From JASBZA01 sp964345295 (GTDB lineage Bacteria; Bacillota; Clostridia; Saccharofermentanales; Fastidiosipilaceae): a DNA stretch of 64,000 bases. The position numbers were made by a program, and so were the translations under genes. The notes beneath the pieces are model-generated. The model made no database searches. It saw nothing but the letters and a program-made list of their open reading frames with translations, and was not told the origin of the DNA. Position 1 is the first letter of the stretch; the number at the start of each line of letters is the position of its first letter. The DNA lies in NCBI GenBank assembly GCA_964345295.1, contig CAYFQG010000001.1, positions 80,529 to 144,528 on the forward strand, in the 5' to 3' direction. Shown here in pieces: positions 35,513 to 45,789 of the stretch.

Positions 35513-37255
35513 CTAATACTGTTCTATGGCTCCGGCTTCTTTATCCATCTCATCATAAAAAAGTCGGGGCAGATTTTCATAATTATTGAGATAAGCCCTA
35601 AGATGATTACGGTCTTTTATCCAAGCGTCCTTGTTGATCCCGAATAGGGCTTCATAGGACGCTTCTTTTGGCATGTCCAGTCCCTCAAAATTCAAATCTC
35701 CCGGTTGCGGAATGAGGCCTAAGGGTGTCTTGTGTGCCGAAATTTGGCCGTCTATACGCTTGATCATCCATTCTATAACACGGAAATTCTGACAGAAACC
35801 CGGCCAGACATAATGACCGTCTGAGTCTTTTCTAAACCAGTTAACACGGAAAATCTTTGGGGTCTCTACCAAATTGCGCCCTAAGGATAGCCAATTTTCT
35901 AAATAGCTACCCAAGTCACTGCCCATAAATTGCATCATGCCGAAGGGATTTCTGATCAGGTCATTTTGCCTTTCCGCCTGCAAAGTAAGACCGTAATAAA
36001 GGCCCTCACTCCAGTTTCTGGCTTCCCTTACCAGGGGATCCACATCCGATGATCGTCCGCCGAAGATAAAGGCCGAAATCGGCACGCCCGTGGGCTCTTC
36101 CCAGTGCTTGGATAAGGAAGGCATCTTTTCGCCGGCTACACTAAAACGGCTGTTAATATGATCCAGATTTTCCGGGTCGTCCTGCCCCCTAACCCACTTT
36201 CGGCCTCTCCAATCCGTCATCTCCCGTTCAGGCTCGGCTGTCTTCTTGCGCCACCAAGGCCTATTTTTTGAATCTAAGGCAACATTGGAAAAAATCGTAT
36301 CGGACTTGACCGCTTCATAGGCATTAGGTGTTGAAACGGCATTCACTCCGGCCAAATTCGAGAAAAAGCCGGTCTCCGGATTGACAGCCCAGAGTCTTCC
36401 GTCCGGCCCTAAATGCAGCCAGGCCGAGTCATCACTGATGGTACGACACTTATAACCCTTGGCATAAGGCGGCACCTTCATAAAGGCCAGATTACTCTTA
36501 CCGCAAAAGGAAGGAAAGGCGCCGGCAAAATAGTAGAGTCGGCCCCGGGGTGATTCTACTTCCAAAATAGTCATATGCTCAGCCAGCCAACCTTCTCGAC
36601 TGGCCCAATAAGAACCGTTAATCATGGCCACCGAAGCCTTAGTCTGGAAGGCATAGCCTCCGTATTCCATATTGAAGCTGTAGCATAGGTTTCGGTCGGG
36701 GAAGTGTACGACCAGGCGATTGTTTCGATCCAGGCTACCCTTGGAGTGGACACCCCGGAAAAAGTCGTTTCGATCGCCTATTATTTTCCAAGCCTTGTCG
36801 CCAATCCGGCTCAGCTTAAACATATTAAGAACCGTATAAAGTGAGTCGGTCAACTCAATGCCGACTCGGGCAAAGGGTGAATTGGCCGGCCCCATGATAT
36901 AAGGCACCACATAAAGAGTTCTGCCCTCCATGGCCCCTTGCATCTCTTGGAGAATAAACTCGTACATCTCCTGAGGCGGCCGCCAGGAAAAGCTATCGGA
37001 CCTATCTTTTTCGGACTCGGTACATAGGAAGGATTCGACACCTTCCGGACCGGCATCCCCGTCGGCAGATCTATAAAGATAAGAATTAGGATAATAAATG
37101 GGGTTTAAGGGTTTCAGAATACCTTCTTCTACCGCCTGCTTTGTCAAACGCTCCTCTTCTTCATCGGAACCGTCACACCAATAAATTTGGTCCGGCTTAA
37201 GAAAGCGGGCCGAAGATTCAACCCAGCGTTTTACATAATCATTAAGGATGCGCAT
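35513..37255 (-). CDS. GTP-dependent PEP carboxykinase family protein with altered active-site positions
   Basis: 580 residues that follow GTP-type PEPCK from end to end: CDGSDEEEERL, GRTLYVVPYIMGP, IGIELTDS-like VGIELTDS, EGWLAEHM, the P-loop AFPSFCGKSNLAF, NSRF, and NWFRKDSDG. Several positions that are nearly invariant in the family differ. The GKK lysine pair becomes TKA, so the second lysine (a manganese ligand) is Ala; FGGRRPxGVPLV becomes FGGRSSDVDPLV; GFFGVAPG becomes GFFSNLAG. The metal His (EHM) and Asp (DDSAW) remain. It may be a divergent PEPCK or a paralogue with a changed role. Last gene of the run from 43714. Confidence 0.82.
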   Translation of the reverse strand: MRILNDYVKRWVESSARFLKPDQIYWCDGSDEEEERLTKQAVEEGILKPLNPIYYPNSYLYRSADGDAGPEGVESFLCTESEKDRSDSFSWRPPQEMYEFILQEMQGAMEGRTLYVVPYIMGPANSPFARVGIELTDSLYTVLNMFKLSRIGDKAWKIIGDRNDFFRGVHSKGSLDRNNRLVVHFPDRNLCYSFNMEYGGYAFQTKASVAMINGSYWASREGWLAEHMTILEVESPRGRLYYFAGAFPSFCGKSNLAFMKVPPYAKGYKCRTISDDSAWLHLGPDGRLWAVNPETGFFSNLAGVNAVSTPNAYEAVKSDTIFSNVALDSKNRPWWRKKTAEPEREMTDWRGRKWVRGQDDPENLDHINSRFSVAGEKMPSLSKHWEEPTGVPISAFIFGGRSSDVDPLVREARNWSEGLYYGLTLQAERQNDLIRNPFGMMQFMGSDLGSYLENWLSLGRNLVETPKIFRVNWFRKDSDGHYVWPGFCQNFRVIEWMIKRIDGQISAHKTPLGLIPQPGDLNFEGLDMPKEASYEALFGINKDAWIKDRNHLRAYLNNYENLPRLFYDEMDKEAGAIEQY

Positions 37256-37272
37256 CTTTGTCCATGACCTTT

Positions 37273-38133
37273 CTAAAGAAAGAGAAACTTTGTCAAAGAG
37301 ATAAAGTCATCACTGTCCAAATTTTCCGCCCGCTCGGTGGGGCTTTTCCCTGCTTCTTGCAACCAAAGTAAGGCCCTATCTTTTAGCCCCACCTGGTCCA
37401 GACAATTCACCAGGCTCTTTCGCCTTTGGCCAAAAGACAGCTTAATGGTATGAAGAAGCAAGTCACCGTGTCGGATTAGAAAATTTCGTCTCTTGAAGTT
37501 CATGTCGGGCTCTAACAAAATAAATTGTGAGCTGATGTTGGGCTCGGGATAAAACTTATCTCTCCCCACCGTCTGCAAAGGCTTCAACGTTCCGTAGCAG
37601 GAAATCCACTTGCTGATCCAACCTTGATTTTTACTTTTGCTCTTGCCGTCACCTTCCACCCCGCTTAGCCTGGGTACGGCATCCTTTTGGACTAAAAACA
37701 GCATGGCTTGAGCCTGGGGTAATTCCAGGATAAGTTGACTGATCAGTTCACTTGTCAGGTAATAAGGAAGGTTAGCCACTACATGGAGGCTGTCTTTCTC
37801 GTCGTCGGTAAAAAGGAAGGATAAATCCAACTGAGTCGCATCGGTCAGAATAAAAGACGCATTAGGACAAGTCGAGCCTAGGTCTTGTAAAAGCTGTCCC
37901 AAGCTTTCGTCTTTTTCGATACTGACCAGCTTTTGAGCATGCTTGGCCAAGACCCGACTCAAGGAACCGGCCCCGCTGCCTATTTCCAAGACATTATCCA
38001 AGGGAAGGTCCAAAGCCTCTTCTAAAACCCGCTCTATAAGAGCTTCGTCGTACAGAAAATTCTGCCCCAGACCTTTTTTGGCTTCAATACCGTATTTGTC
38101 CAAGTAAGTTAAAAAATCCTGCTTATTCACCAT
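37273..38133 (-). CDS. rsmA: 16S rRNA (A1518/A1519-N6) dimethyltransferase RsmA
   Basis: Dimethylates two adenines in helix 45 of 16S rRNA. 286 residues with KKGLGQNFLYDEALIERV at the N-terminus, SAM-binding NVLEIGSGAGSLSRVL, and the catalytic NLPYYLTS. The C-terminal RNA-binding part includes KLSFGQRRKSLVN. Located in a run with two radical SAM-associated genes and the PEPCK-like gene. Confidence 0.97.
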   Translation of the reverse strand: MVNKQDFLTYLDKYGIEAKKGLGQNFLYDEALIERVLEEALDLPLDNVLEIGSGAGSLSRVLAKHAQKLVSIEKDESLGQLLQDLGSTCPNASFILTDATQLDLSFLFTDDEKDSLHVVANLPYYLTSELISQLILELPQAQAMLFLVQKDAVPRLSGVEGDGKSKSKNQGWISKWISCYGTLKPLQTVGRDKFYPEPNISSQFILLEPDMNFKRRNFLIRHGDLLLHTIKLSFGQRRKSLVNCLDQVGLKDRALLWLQEAGKSPTERAENLDSDDFISLTKFLFL

Positions 38134-38159
38134 ATATCCTGCTTATCTTTCTTTTTATC

Positions 38160-38846
38160 TTAATCGTTTGTCTCCATAGGCCTTAATAATGGTCCGTCTT
38201 CACTTTCTTTTATCCAAAGTTCCTCACGCAAAACATCAACACTTTGCGCTTCAGCATAAGCTAAATACTTCTCTAAAGCTTGTAAGAGGGTGTCCGGCCT
38301 TAGATTAGCCCTAGAACCTGCCAAAACCCTGAGCCGGGTTCGATCGGCATCTAAGACTTCGGAGGATAGGATCAAGGGTCTAATATCTTCATCCTTCAGT
38401 CGCTTCTTACTCATCTTCTCAATGATGAGTTCCGGACAAACTAAAAGTTTTTCTATCTTTTCACTGAGTCCGGGGTTAGAGAAAACATAATCGGCTTGAT
38501 AGACCTGGCCCATAAGGTTTTTCGCATTCTCCGGATCTCTCTCCCTATAGCCCATTAAGCTTATGCCTTCGGGCAACTGCTCCTCTAGGCGAAAAAGCAA
38601 GTGTTCGGCCGGTCCTTTCTCTGACAGACTGATGTCAATATATTCCGATTCGGACCTTATTCCCAGAGAACTGGGCAGGGCAAAGACCATCTGCGGTCTG
38701 GGATTAAAACCTTTGGAGTAAGTCAGAGGAAAATCGGCCCTAAGAAGAGCTCTTTCCATAGACCGCATCCTGTCCAGGTGACTGACCCACATTAAAGGGC
38801 CCTCCCACTTCAATCGTATTCTTAAGACTTGAGCCCTATCGAGCAC
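38160..38846 (-). CDS. TIGR03936/DUF2344 family protein, partner of the radical SAM protein
   Basis: 228 residues with RIRLKWEGPLMWVSHLDRMRSMERALLRAD and FNPRPQMVFALPSSLG, which are typical of DUF2344. In many Clostridia this domain is encoded next to or fused with the TIGR03960 radical SAM protein, as here. Function is unknown. The start is a GTG at 38846 with an AAGGAGG site inside the end of the upstream gene; the two genes overlap by 11 bases. Confidence 0.9.
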   Translation of the reverse strand: MLDRAQVLRIRLKWEGPLMWVSHLDRMRSMERALLRADFPLTYSKGFNPRPQMVFALPSSLGIRSESEYIDISLSEKGPAEHLLFRLEEQLPEGISLMGYRERDPENAKNLMGQVYQADYVFSNPGLSEKIEKLLVCPELIIEKMSKKRLKDEDIRPLILSSEVLDADRTRLRVLAGSRANLRPDTLLQALEKYLAYAEAQSVDVLREELWIKESEDGPLLRPMETND

Positions 38847-40728
38847 GGCGGGCCTCCTTTCCTTTTACACACAAAGGAGCATCCCAGGAATGGACACCGC
38901 AATAAGAACAAAACTCGCCGCAAGGGTCGGTTAATTCACCGGCTTTGGCCTTGTCGTATTCACGACGGAGGAAGGCCTTGGTCGGGCCGGGATCCAGCAT
39001 ATCCCAAGGGAAGATTTCGTCCATAGACCTTTCCCTATTGGCATAGAAGGCCATAGATAAGCCTTCCTCATCCATAAGCTTTTGGAAGATACTTAAGTCA
39101 AAAAATTCTTCCCAACTGGTCAAATACACATCGTGCTCCAAAAGCGCTCTTTCTAAGACACGGCCTAAACGCCGATCTCCCCTGGCCAAAACAGCTTCCC
39201 AGCGAGATGTCTCGGGTGTATGCCAGTTATAGCGTATGGATTTACCGGGCAGAGATTCTCTTAGAACCTTTACCTTATGCTCTAATTCGTCCATGGTGCT
39301 TTGGCCCACCCACTGGAAAGGGGTAAAGGGTTTAGGGATAAAAAGTGCCGTAGAAATCGTAATTTCCGGTCGCTTGAGCTTAAGTCCCTCCGCCTTTAGT
39401 CCGGCCCAAACATCCATAATCTTTTTACATAGGGCACTGATAGCCAGGACATCTTCATCCGTCTCGGTGGGAAGCCCCAACATAAAGTAGAGCTTGGCTC
39501 CCCTATAGCCGCCTCTAAAGGCCAGCTCCATGCCTCTAAGAATTTCGTCTTCATCTATGCCCTTATTAATGACATCCCTTAAACGCTGAGACCCTGCTTC
39601 GGGTGCAAAAGTCAGTCCGGCCTTGCGGGTCTTAGATATTTCTTCTAAAAGATTCAAGGAAAAGTTGTCGATTCTTAAAGACGGCAAGGAGACATTGACC
39701 TTACGGTCCGAAGCCCCGGGCAGGACCCGGTCCATCAAATTTTGCAGCTGGCTGTAGTCCGAGGTCGACAAGGACAACATACCCACTTCATCGTAGCCGC
39801 TTTCTTCCAGAATCGCTTCCATCTGCCCGGCTAAAACATCGGCACTCTTCTCCCTAACCGGCCGGTATATTTGGCCCGCCTGGCAGAACCTACATCCTCT
39901 GGGACAGCCTCTGAAGACCTTCAAAAAGGCACGGTCGTGGACCGTCCGAATATTGGGAACGGGCGTTTTAATAGGATAAGCCACCCGGTCTAGGTCCATA
40001 ATGACCCTCTTCTTCACCGGGAATGCTGCTCCGTGCTTAGGACGGATGGCCTCAATCGTCCCGTCTTCCTTATAACTTATGTCATATAAAGAGGGTACGT
40101 AGACACCTTTGAGCTTAGAAGCTTCGATAAGAAATTCTTCTCGAGTCGCTTGGCCTAAAACCCGCATCTGCCGCATAAGCTTAAGTAGCTCCGGCAAGGA
40201 CTCTTCACCTTCTCCGATCAGGACCAGATCCAGGAAGTCCGCCATAGGTTCAATATTATAGGTAGCGGGGCCACCGGCAATAATAATGGGGTCCTCTTCC
40301 CTGCGGTCCGAGGTTCTGAGCGGTATACCGGCTAGTTTCATCAGGGCCAAAGTCGGACTGAAGGCTAATTCATAAGACAGTGTAAAGCCTAGGCAATCGA
40401 AATCCTTGGCGGCATAATGATTTTCCAGGCTAAAAAGCGGAATATCCTTTTCTTCCATGATAGCCTTCATGTCGAGCCAGGGGGCAAAAACCCGCTCGCA
40501 CAAAAGGTCTTCTTCACGGTTTACCACGTCATAGAGGATACGCAAGGCCAGGTTGGACATACCGATCTCATACGTGTCGGGAAAACAAAAGGCAAAACGC
40601 AGTAGCCTCTTACCGTCGGCTGCCAAGTCTTGCCAGCTTTTTTTGGTCTGATTAAACTCCCCGCCGACATAGCGGCCGGGGAGCTCTACCGCCCGTAAGA
40701 GGGCAGTAACTAAATTGTTTTTTTTCAT
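38836..40728 (-). CDS. TIGR03960-family B12-binding-like radical SAM protein
   Basis: 630 residues. The N-terminal half is a cobalamin-binding-like domain (FCFPDTYEIGMSNLALRILYD, then IIIAGGPATYNIEPMADFLD and VLIGEGEESL). The radical SAM cluster motif is CPRGCRFCQAG near residue 275. It ends with cysteines in CGEFCSYCGV. The reaction is not established for this family. Overlap with the DUF2344 gene suggests they act together. In many Clostridia these genes precede rne/rng and rplU, but here rsmA follows. Confidence 0.92.
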   Translation of the reverse strand: MKKNNLVTALLRAVELPGRYVGGEFNQTKKSWQDLAADGKRLLRFAFCFPDTYEIGMSNLALRILYDVVNREEDLLCERVFAPWLDMKAIMEEKDIPLFSLENHYAAKDFDCLGFTLSYELAFSPTLALMKLAGIPLRTSDRREEDPIIIAGGPATYNIEPMADFLDLVLIGEGEESLPELLKLMRQMRVLGQATREEFLIEASKLKGVYVPSLYDISYKEDGTIEAIRPKHGAAFPVKKRVIMDLDRVAYPIKTPVPNIRTVHDRAFLKVFRGCPRGCRFCQAGQIYRPVREKSADVLAGQMEAILEESGYDEVGMLSLSTSDYSQLQNLMDRVLPGASDRKVNVSLPSLRIDNFSLNLLEEISKTRKAGLTFAPEAGSQRLRDVINKGIDEDEILRGMELAFRGGYRGAKLYFMLGLPTETDEDVLAISALCKKIMDVWAGLKAEGLKLKRPEITISTALFIPKPFTPFQWVGQSTMDELEHKVKVLRESLPGKSIRYNWHTPETSRWEAVLARGDRRLGRVLERALLEHDVYLTSWEEFFDLSIFQKLMDEEGLSMAFYANRERSMDEIFPWDMLDPGPTKAFLRREYDKAKAGELTDPCGEFCSYCGVHSWDAPLCVKGKEARRAR

Positions 40729-40767
40729 AAAGGCTTTCTAAATCGTAATAGGAACAGGTCGCTATAT

Positions 40768-42105
40768 TTAGGAAAGTCTCTTCTCCAGTTCGGCTTTCTT
40801 TTCTTCGTAACCGGGCTTACCTAAAAGGGCGAACATGTTGGTCTTATAATCTTCGACTCCGGGTTGGTTAAAGGGGTTAATACCGTTGAGATAGCCGCTG
40901 ATACCGCAAGCTCTCTCAAAGAAGTATACCAAAGCTCCGAAGTGGAAGGCATCTAACTTATCGACTTCAATCATGAGGTTAGGCACACCGCCGTCTACGT
41001 GGGCTAAGACCGTCCCTTGCATGGCCTTGAAGTTCACCTCATGCATATCCTTGCCGGCCAGATAATTAAGGCCGTCCAGGTTCTCCTCATCTTCCGGGAT
41101 AATGAAAGACTCTTTGCTTTCCTTAAACCATAAGACGCTTTCGAAGAGGATGCATCTGCCGTCCTGGATATACTGTCCCATGGAGTGCAGGTCGGTCGTG
41201 TTGGAGACGCCTGCCGGGAACAGACCCTTGTGGTCCTTGCCTTCACTCTCGCCGTAAAGCTGCTTCCACCACTCGGTCAGGGTGGTGCAATAAGGCTCGT
41301 AATTCACCAGGACTTCAATGGCATAACCCTTGCGGTAAAGAGCTGTTCTGACAGCGGCATATTTGTAGGCGGCGTTATGGGCCAGATCTTCGTTTCGGAA
41401 GGCCTTTTCACCGGCCTTAAGGCCTCGCATCATCTCTTCGATATCAATACCGGCTACGGCAATGGGCAGAAGACCTACTGCGGTTAAGACCGAATAACGA
41501 CCGCCGATGGCATCGGGGACGACAAAGCTCTCGTAGCCTTCTCTGTCGGCCAAAGTCTTAAGCGCACCTCTGGACTTGTCGGTCGTAACGTAGATTCGCT
41601 CTTTGGCCTCTTCTTTACCGTAACGCTCTTCTATATATTGCTTCAATACACGGAAGGCGATAGCGGTTTCGGTCGTCGTACCGGACTTGGATATAACATT
41701 AACGCTGACCTCAAAGTCATCCAAGGTCTCCATTAATTCTTTAAGATAAGTAGCCGAAATCTGGTTGCCGCAGAAAATAACTTGCGTGCCCTTGCCTTCT
41801 TCCAAGTCCAAGCCGAACTGGTGGGTCAAGGCGTCGATAGCGGCCTGGGCTCCCAGATAAGAACCGCCTATACCGGCACAAATCAAAACATCCGACGTTT
41901 CCTGAATCTTCTTAGAAGCCTTTAGGATCCGAGCGAATTCTTCCTTGTCGTAATGCTCGGACCAATCCACCCAGCCCAAAAAGTCATGGCCGGGTCCGGT
42001 TTTCTCTTCCAATGTACGATGGGCCAGCTTAATCTGGTCTTCTAACATAGCCACCTCATCCTCGGACAAGAAGTTCAGGGCGTTCTTATATGAAAAATTA
42101 ATCAT
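40768..42105 (-). CDS. pgi: Glucose-6-phosphate isomerase
   Basis: Interconverts glucose 6-phosphate and fructose 6-phosphate in glycolysis and gluconeogenesis. I use the ATG at 42105 (445 residues), with AGGAGG at good distance; the frame is open to 42219 but that part overlaps the upstream gene. Signatures are [33 protein letters not shown], and [14 protein letters not shown], typical of the Firmicutes form. It overlaps the upstream gene's stop by 8 bases. Confidence 0.97.
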   Translation of the reverse strand: MINFSYKNALNFLSEDEVAMLEDQIKLAHRTLEEKTGPGHDFLGWVDWSEHYDKEEFARILKASKKIQETSDVLICAGIGGSYLGAQAAIDALTHQFGLDLEEGKGTQVIFCGNQISATYLKELMETLDDFEVSVNVISKSGTTTETAIAFRVLKQYIEERYGKEEAKERIYVTTDKSRGALKTLADREGYESFVVPDAIGGRYSVLTAVGLLPIAVAGIDIEEMMRGLKAGEKAFRNEDLAHNAAYKYAAVRTALYRKGYAIEVLVNYEPYCTTLTEWWKQLYGESEGKDHKGLFPAGVSNTTDLHSMGQYIQDGRCILFESVLWFKESKESFIIPEDEENLDGLNYLAGKDMHEVNFKAMQGTVLAHVDGGVPNLMIEVDKLDAFHFGALVYFFERACGISGYLNGINPFNQPGVEDYKTNMFALLGKPGYEEKKAELEKRLS

Positions 42106-43714
42106 GTGATTCTGCCTCCTTACAAAATGTATAGAGTTTTGTATTGATTTTACCCGATTGACCCAACTTTTGCACGACCTTAGACCAGGCCAAAGACCCG
42201 CTTTTGCGGTCATTTTCAAAGTCCCTCTTGAAGACTTCCAAGCCCTCCTTAAAGAGCTCTGGCCACTCGAAAAAAAGATAGTCTAAGTAAACGAAAAGCG
42301 TTTCGTCCAAAGACAAGGAACGGAAAGACTCTCCTTGCCAAGCCCGATAGTAAGTGAAAAGTTCAGCCAGCATCCGAAAGGGGCTAAGGTCTGTGTACTT
42401 TAAGAGAAAGTCCATGGAGTCCTTTAATAAGCCCTTGTTAGGATAAACATCGGTCATATGAGCTACCTGTTCAGTCAGAATAATATCTTCGGCACTCATA
42501 GCATCGGACCGGTAGACCTCGTAGGGCGGTAGAAGATTAAAACCATAGCCAAGCCTTATAGCATCTTCTCTTACGCCTGTCCCTCTCAAAAGTTTTAAAT
42601 GTCCTAGTTGAAGCATGTCGGGCTGAAGCTGCCATAGCTTATTAAAAGAACTTTCTAATTGGTCTAAAGTCTCACCCGGCAGACCGGCTATAAGATCCAA
42701 ATGAATGTGCTGTCTTCGGGCCTTAATCAAGCGATTCAAATAAGCATAGTCCTTTTCACGCATGGGATGCCGGTTCACCTTTTTTAAAGTCTCTTCGTGG
42801 ATAGACTGAACACCGATTTCAAACTGAAAGAGGTCTTGTGGTGCCTTTTCCAGAAGTTCTACCGTTGCTTCGTCTAAAAGTGAAGCCTCCAGTTCAAAAT
42901 GAAAGCAAGGGTAGGTCTCTTTAACTTTGGCCTTATCGATTAAATAAGAAAAAATCTTAAAAGACCGTTCCGCCGGAAAATTAGAAGACCGATCCAGGAA
43001 TTTCACCAGGGGTATTTCTTCTTCAAAAAAATAGTCCAATTCTTTATATACCCGGTCCAGACTTTTGAAACGAGGTCTTCCTTCTAAGCTTGACACACAG
43101 TAAGAACACCGAAATGGACAAGCCCTGGAAGATTCATAGGTCACAATCTTATGAGAAAGCTTGTCTCGGTAATGCGGATAGTAAAACGGAAGCGTATCCA
43201 TATCCACCGTTTTACGGTCTGCCTTCAGGTCTAAAACATCCAAATAGGACTTATCTTGTCTAAGCTTTTTCCAAAAGACCTTTAGCTCGGCCGGTGTCGT
43301 TTCTCCTGTTAAACGATTTAAAATATCTAAAACTTCCACCTCGCCGTCTCCCGGCATCAGGAAATCCCAGTGTTTTTGTCTAAGATATTCTTCTTTAATA
43401 TCGTGCTGGATCTCAGGTCCGCCTCCGATTAAAGACGCTTCCGGTAGGCTTTGGCCCAGGTAAGACAAAAGATGGTCTATATAAGAAATATTCCAGATGT
43501 AACAGGAAAAAAGATAAAGATCGGCTCGTTCATGAAGAAGTGCCGCTCGTACATCATGGCGATCCTGATTTATATTAAATTCTCTTATGACGATTTCAAA
43601 ATCTTTGCGAAGCTCAGGGTCCAAATGCCCGTCCACATAGTCATAAATCGAGTAAAGCGCCGGATTCATATGGCTGAAGCGACTATTAACGCCCACCAGT
43701 ACAACTTTAAGCAT
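42098..43714 (-). CDS. B12-binding-domain radical SAM protein (DUF4080)
   Basis: 538 residues. A B12-binding-like domain ([30 protein letters not shown]) precedes the radical SAM core with [11 protein letters not shown] near residue 200 and ends with a DUF4080 region rich in aromatic residues. It belongs to the anaerobe-typical class with unknown substrate. It is the first gene of the run down to the PEPCK-like gene. Confidence 0.92.
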   Translation of the reverse strand: MLKVVLVGVNSRFSHMNPALYSIYDYVDGHLDPELRKDFEIVIREFNINQDRHDVRAALLHERADLYLFSCYIWNISYIDHLLSYLGQSLPEASLIGGGPEIQHDIKEEYLRQKHWDFLMPGDGEVEVLDILNRLTGETTPAELKVFWKKLRQDKSYLDVLDLKADRKTVDMDTLPFYYPHYRDKLSHKIVTYESSRACPFRCSYCVSSLEGRPRFKSLDRVYKELDYFFEEEIPLVKFLDRSSNFPAERSFKIFSYLIDKAKVKETYPCFHFELEASLLDEATVELLEKAPQDLFQFEIGVQSIHEETLKKVNRHPMREKDYAYLNRLIKARRQHIHLDLIAGLPGETLDQLESSFNKLWQLQPDMLQLGHLKLLRGTGVREDAIRLGYGFNLLPPYEVYRSDAMSAEDIILTEQVAHMTDVYPNKGLLKDSMDFLLKYTDLSPFRMLAELFTYYRAWQGESFRSLSLDETLFVYLDYLFFEWPELFKEGLEVFKRDFENDRKSGSLAWSKVVQKLGQSGKINTKLYTFCKEAESHD

Positions 43715-43763
43715 ATGCTTCCCTTCTATTTCTTTTTTAGTCTTTTAAATGCCTACCTAAAGT

Positions 43764-43772
43764 ATTTTAGCA
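43764..43772 (-). promoter_or_regulatory. Extended -10 promoter for the radical SAM/pgi run
   Basis: Minus strand TG-C-TAAAAT, 50 bases upstream of the DUF4080 radical SAM start. No strong -35 hexamer. Confidence 0.5.
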
Positions 43773-43802
43773 AACTTTTCCCTATCCAATACGGACCGAA
43801 CT

Positions 43803-43811
43803 TGTTATGAT
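43803..43811 (+). promoter_or_regulatory. Extended -10 promoter for the ABC-F gene
   Basis: TG-T-TATGAT, 35 bases upstream of the ABC-F start, identical in core to the element before the glycosyltransferase gene at 28136. Confidence 0.55.
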
Positions 43812-43846
43812 AGAGCAGTTACAGGAAAGGATCGGAGACTATTCAC

Positions 43847-45787
43847 ATGGCTGTCGCAAGTCTAAGCAACATCGAAAAATCTTACTTTGCCAAAGACGTC
43901 TTAAAGGACGTCAACCTGACCTTGAACCAGGGCGATAAATTCTCCCTGGTCGGCGAGAACGGTTCGGGTAAGACGACACTGATGCGGATTTTAGCCGGCC
44001 AAATCCCGGCCGATGCCGGAACGGTCTCTATTGCGTCAAGTGTCAAAGTCTCTTACCTCTCCCAACAAATGGAGGAATTTCACGATTTGGATCAAAAGGT
44101 CTTAAATCGTGACCATCTGGACCGAATTTTAAAAGACTTAGATGCCTTATCGGAAAAAATCAGCCGGACAGCTCCGGGGCCCCAACAAGACAAACTTCTC
44201 AACGACTACCAACTATTAAGCGAAAGTTTTCAGTTAAGTGGCGGCTACTCTTATGAGTCGCGCCTGGCCCAGGCTTTGGCCGGCTTAGGCTTGGAAGGGG
44301 AAATCCTGGATAGGCCTATTAAGACCCTTTCCGGCGGTGAAAGAATGCGGGCTCTCATGGCCAGAAAACTGATAGAAGATGCGGACTTGCTCCTCTTGGA
44401 CGAGCCTACGAACCACCTGGATATCGATGCTTTAGAGTGGCTGGAGTCTTATCTCATGAACTACAAAGGAACCTTGCTTTTAATATCCCATGATCGTTAT
44501 TTTATGGACAAGGTCTCTAACCGTGTCGGTGAATTAGCCGGCGGCAAGCTCACACTTTATAAGGGAAACTACACCGACTATACCGAGCAGAAAAAGGCCG
44601 CGACCGAAAGAAGCTTGGAAACTTTGGCCGGCTTGGAGGAAGAAAGAGACCGCCAGGAAGAAGTTACCCAAACCCTCCTGTCTCACCGTAAAATAGCGTC
44701 TTATCACGCACGGCAAAAGGTCGTGTCTAAGCTCGAGGATAAAATCAAAGAAGTCCGTGACCTCTTACCGCCTCAGGAAAAGCGGATGAATTTCCATTTC
44801 ACACCGAAAAATGCCAAGGTCAATAACCGACAAGTTTTAATCAAGCTGGAAAACGCTACCATGGCCTGGGAGGGGCAGCCGGCACTTTTTGAGGATGTCT
44901 CCCTGGAACTTTTGGCCGGTGAGAAAAAGGTTATCGTAGGCCCTAACGGTTCAGGAAAAACCACGCTCCTTCATATGTTGATGGGGCAGACACAAAATTT
45001 TGCAGGCGACTTAAGCTTATTGCCCGGTCTAAAAATCGGCCACCTAGGCCAGTACACGGAATTTCAAGATGAGTCTCTAACACTTATGGAAGAACTGGTT
45101 TCCAGGACCAATCTTTTGGAAACACCGGCCCGAAATCTTTTGGCCCGTTTCGGTTTTCGAGATATAGAAGTCCATAAAACCATATCGGTCTTGTCCGGTG
45201 GCGAACGCGCCAGGCTCTATCTTTGCTGCCTCTTGGAAGAAGACCCGGACGTTTTGTTCTTGGATGAGCCGACCAACCACCTGGATATCCATTCCAGGGA
45301 AGTTCTGGAAGACGCCATCCTGGATTATGACGGCGCTGTCTTAGCCGTTAGCCACGACCGTTACTTCATAGAGAAATGCGGATTTGAGGTCCTGGGATTT
45401 ATAGACCACAATTTAACGTCTTACAGAGATTATGGTTCTTATCGGCACTTTGCGAATTTGGCCAAAATAAATGCAGCCGATACCAAGCAAACAGAAACAG
45501 CGGTCAAAGAAAAAAAGCCTCGGCCGGCAGCTACGGTCAAGCCCCCTTCCCCGGGCAAAATCAAGAATCGCTTGAAGCGCTTGCAAATCGACCTAAATAA
45601 CCTGGAAAATAAGATTCATGACCTGGAAGTCCTGCTGGAAGATTTAGAAGAAAAAATGGCTCTTCCGGACCAGGACCCTGAAACCTACCAAGCCTATGCC
45701 GATAAAACGGCCGAGTTAGAAAAATTATACGATCAGTTCTTTGCTTTAGGCCAAGAAAAAGAGGACCTGGAGGTCCTCTTAAAATAA
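43847..45787 (+). CDS. ABC-F family ATP-binding protein
   Basis: Two tandem ABC domains without membrane helices: GENGSGKTTLMRIL and LSGGERMRALMARKL with DLLLLDEPTNHLDIDAL, then GPNGSGKTTLLHML and LSGGERARLYLCCLL with DVLFLDEPTNHLDIHS. The interdomain linker (about residues 240-310) is highly charged, and a coiled-coil C-terminal extension (about 555-646) is present. ABC-F proteins act on the ribosome as translation factors or antibiotic-protection proteins; the linker does not let me assign a subfamily, though overall it is like the Uup/YdiF-type. The last 10 codons double as a terminator for the opposite strand. Confidence 0.94.
   Translation: MAVASLSNIEKSYFAKDVLKDVNLTLNQGDKFSLVGENGSGKTTLMRILAGQIPADAGTVSIASSVKVSYLSQQMEEFHDLDQKVLNRDHLDRILKDLDALSEKISRTAPGPQQDKLLNDYQLLSESFQLSGGYSYESRLAQALAGLGLEGEILDRPIKTLSGGERMRALMARKLIEDADLLLLDEPTNHLDIDALEWLESYLMNYKGTLLLISHDRYFMDKVSNRVGELAGGKLTLYKGNYTDYTEQKKAATERSLETLAGLEEERDRQEEVTQTLLSHRKIASYHARQKVVSKLEDKIKEVRDLLPPQEKRMNFHFTPKNAKVNNRQVLIKLENATMAWEGQPALFEDVSLELLAGEKKVIVGPNGSGKTTLLHMLMGQTQNFAGDLSLLPGLKIGHLGQYTEFQDESLTLMEELVSRTNLLETPARNLLARFGFRDIEVHKTISVLSGGERARLYLCCLLEEDPDVLFLDEPTNHLDIHSREVLEDAILDYDGAVLAVSHDRYFIEKCGFEVLGFIDHNLTSYRDYGSYRHFANLAKINAADTKQTETAVKEKKPRPAATVKPPSPGKIKNRLKRLQIDLNNLENKIHDLEVLLEDLEEKMALPDQDPETYQAYADKTAELEKLYDQFFALGQEKEDLEVLLK
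45756..45780 (-). terminator. Rho-independent terminator for the minus-strand run, inside the ABC-F coding end
   Basis: A perfect 9-bp stem AAGAGGACC/GGTCCTCTT with a 4-base loop, followed on the minus strand by T residues (A-run at 45756-45760). It lies wholly within the last codons of the convergent ABC-F gene, just past the cyclophilin stop. Confidence 0.75.
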
Positions 45788-45789
45788 GC

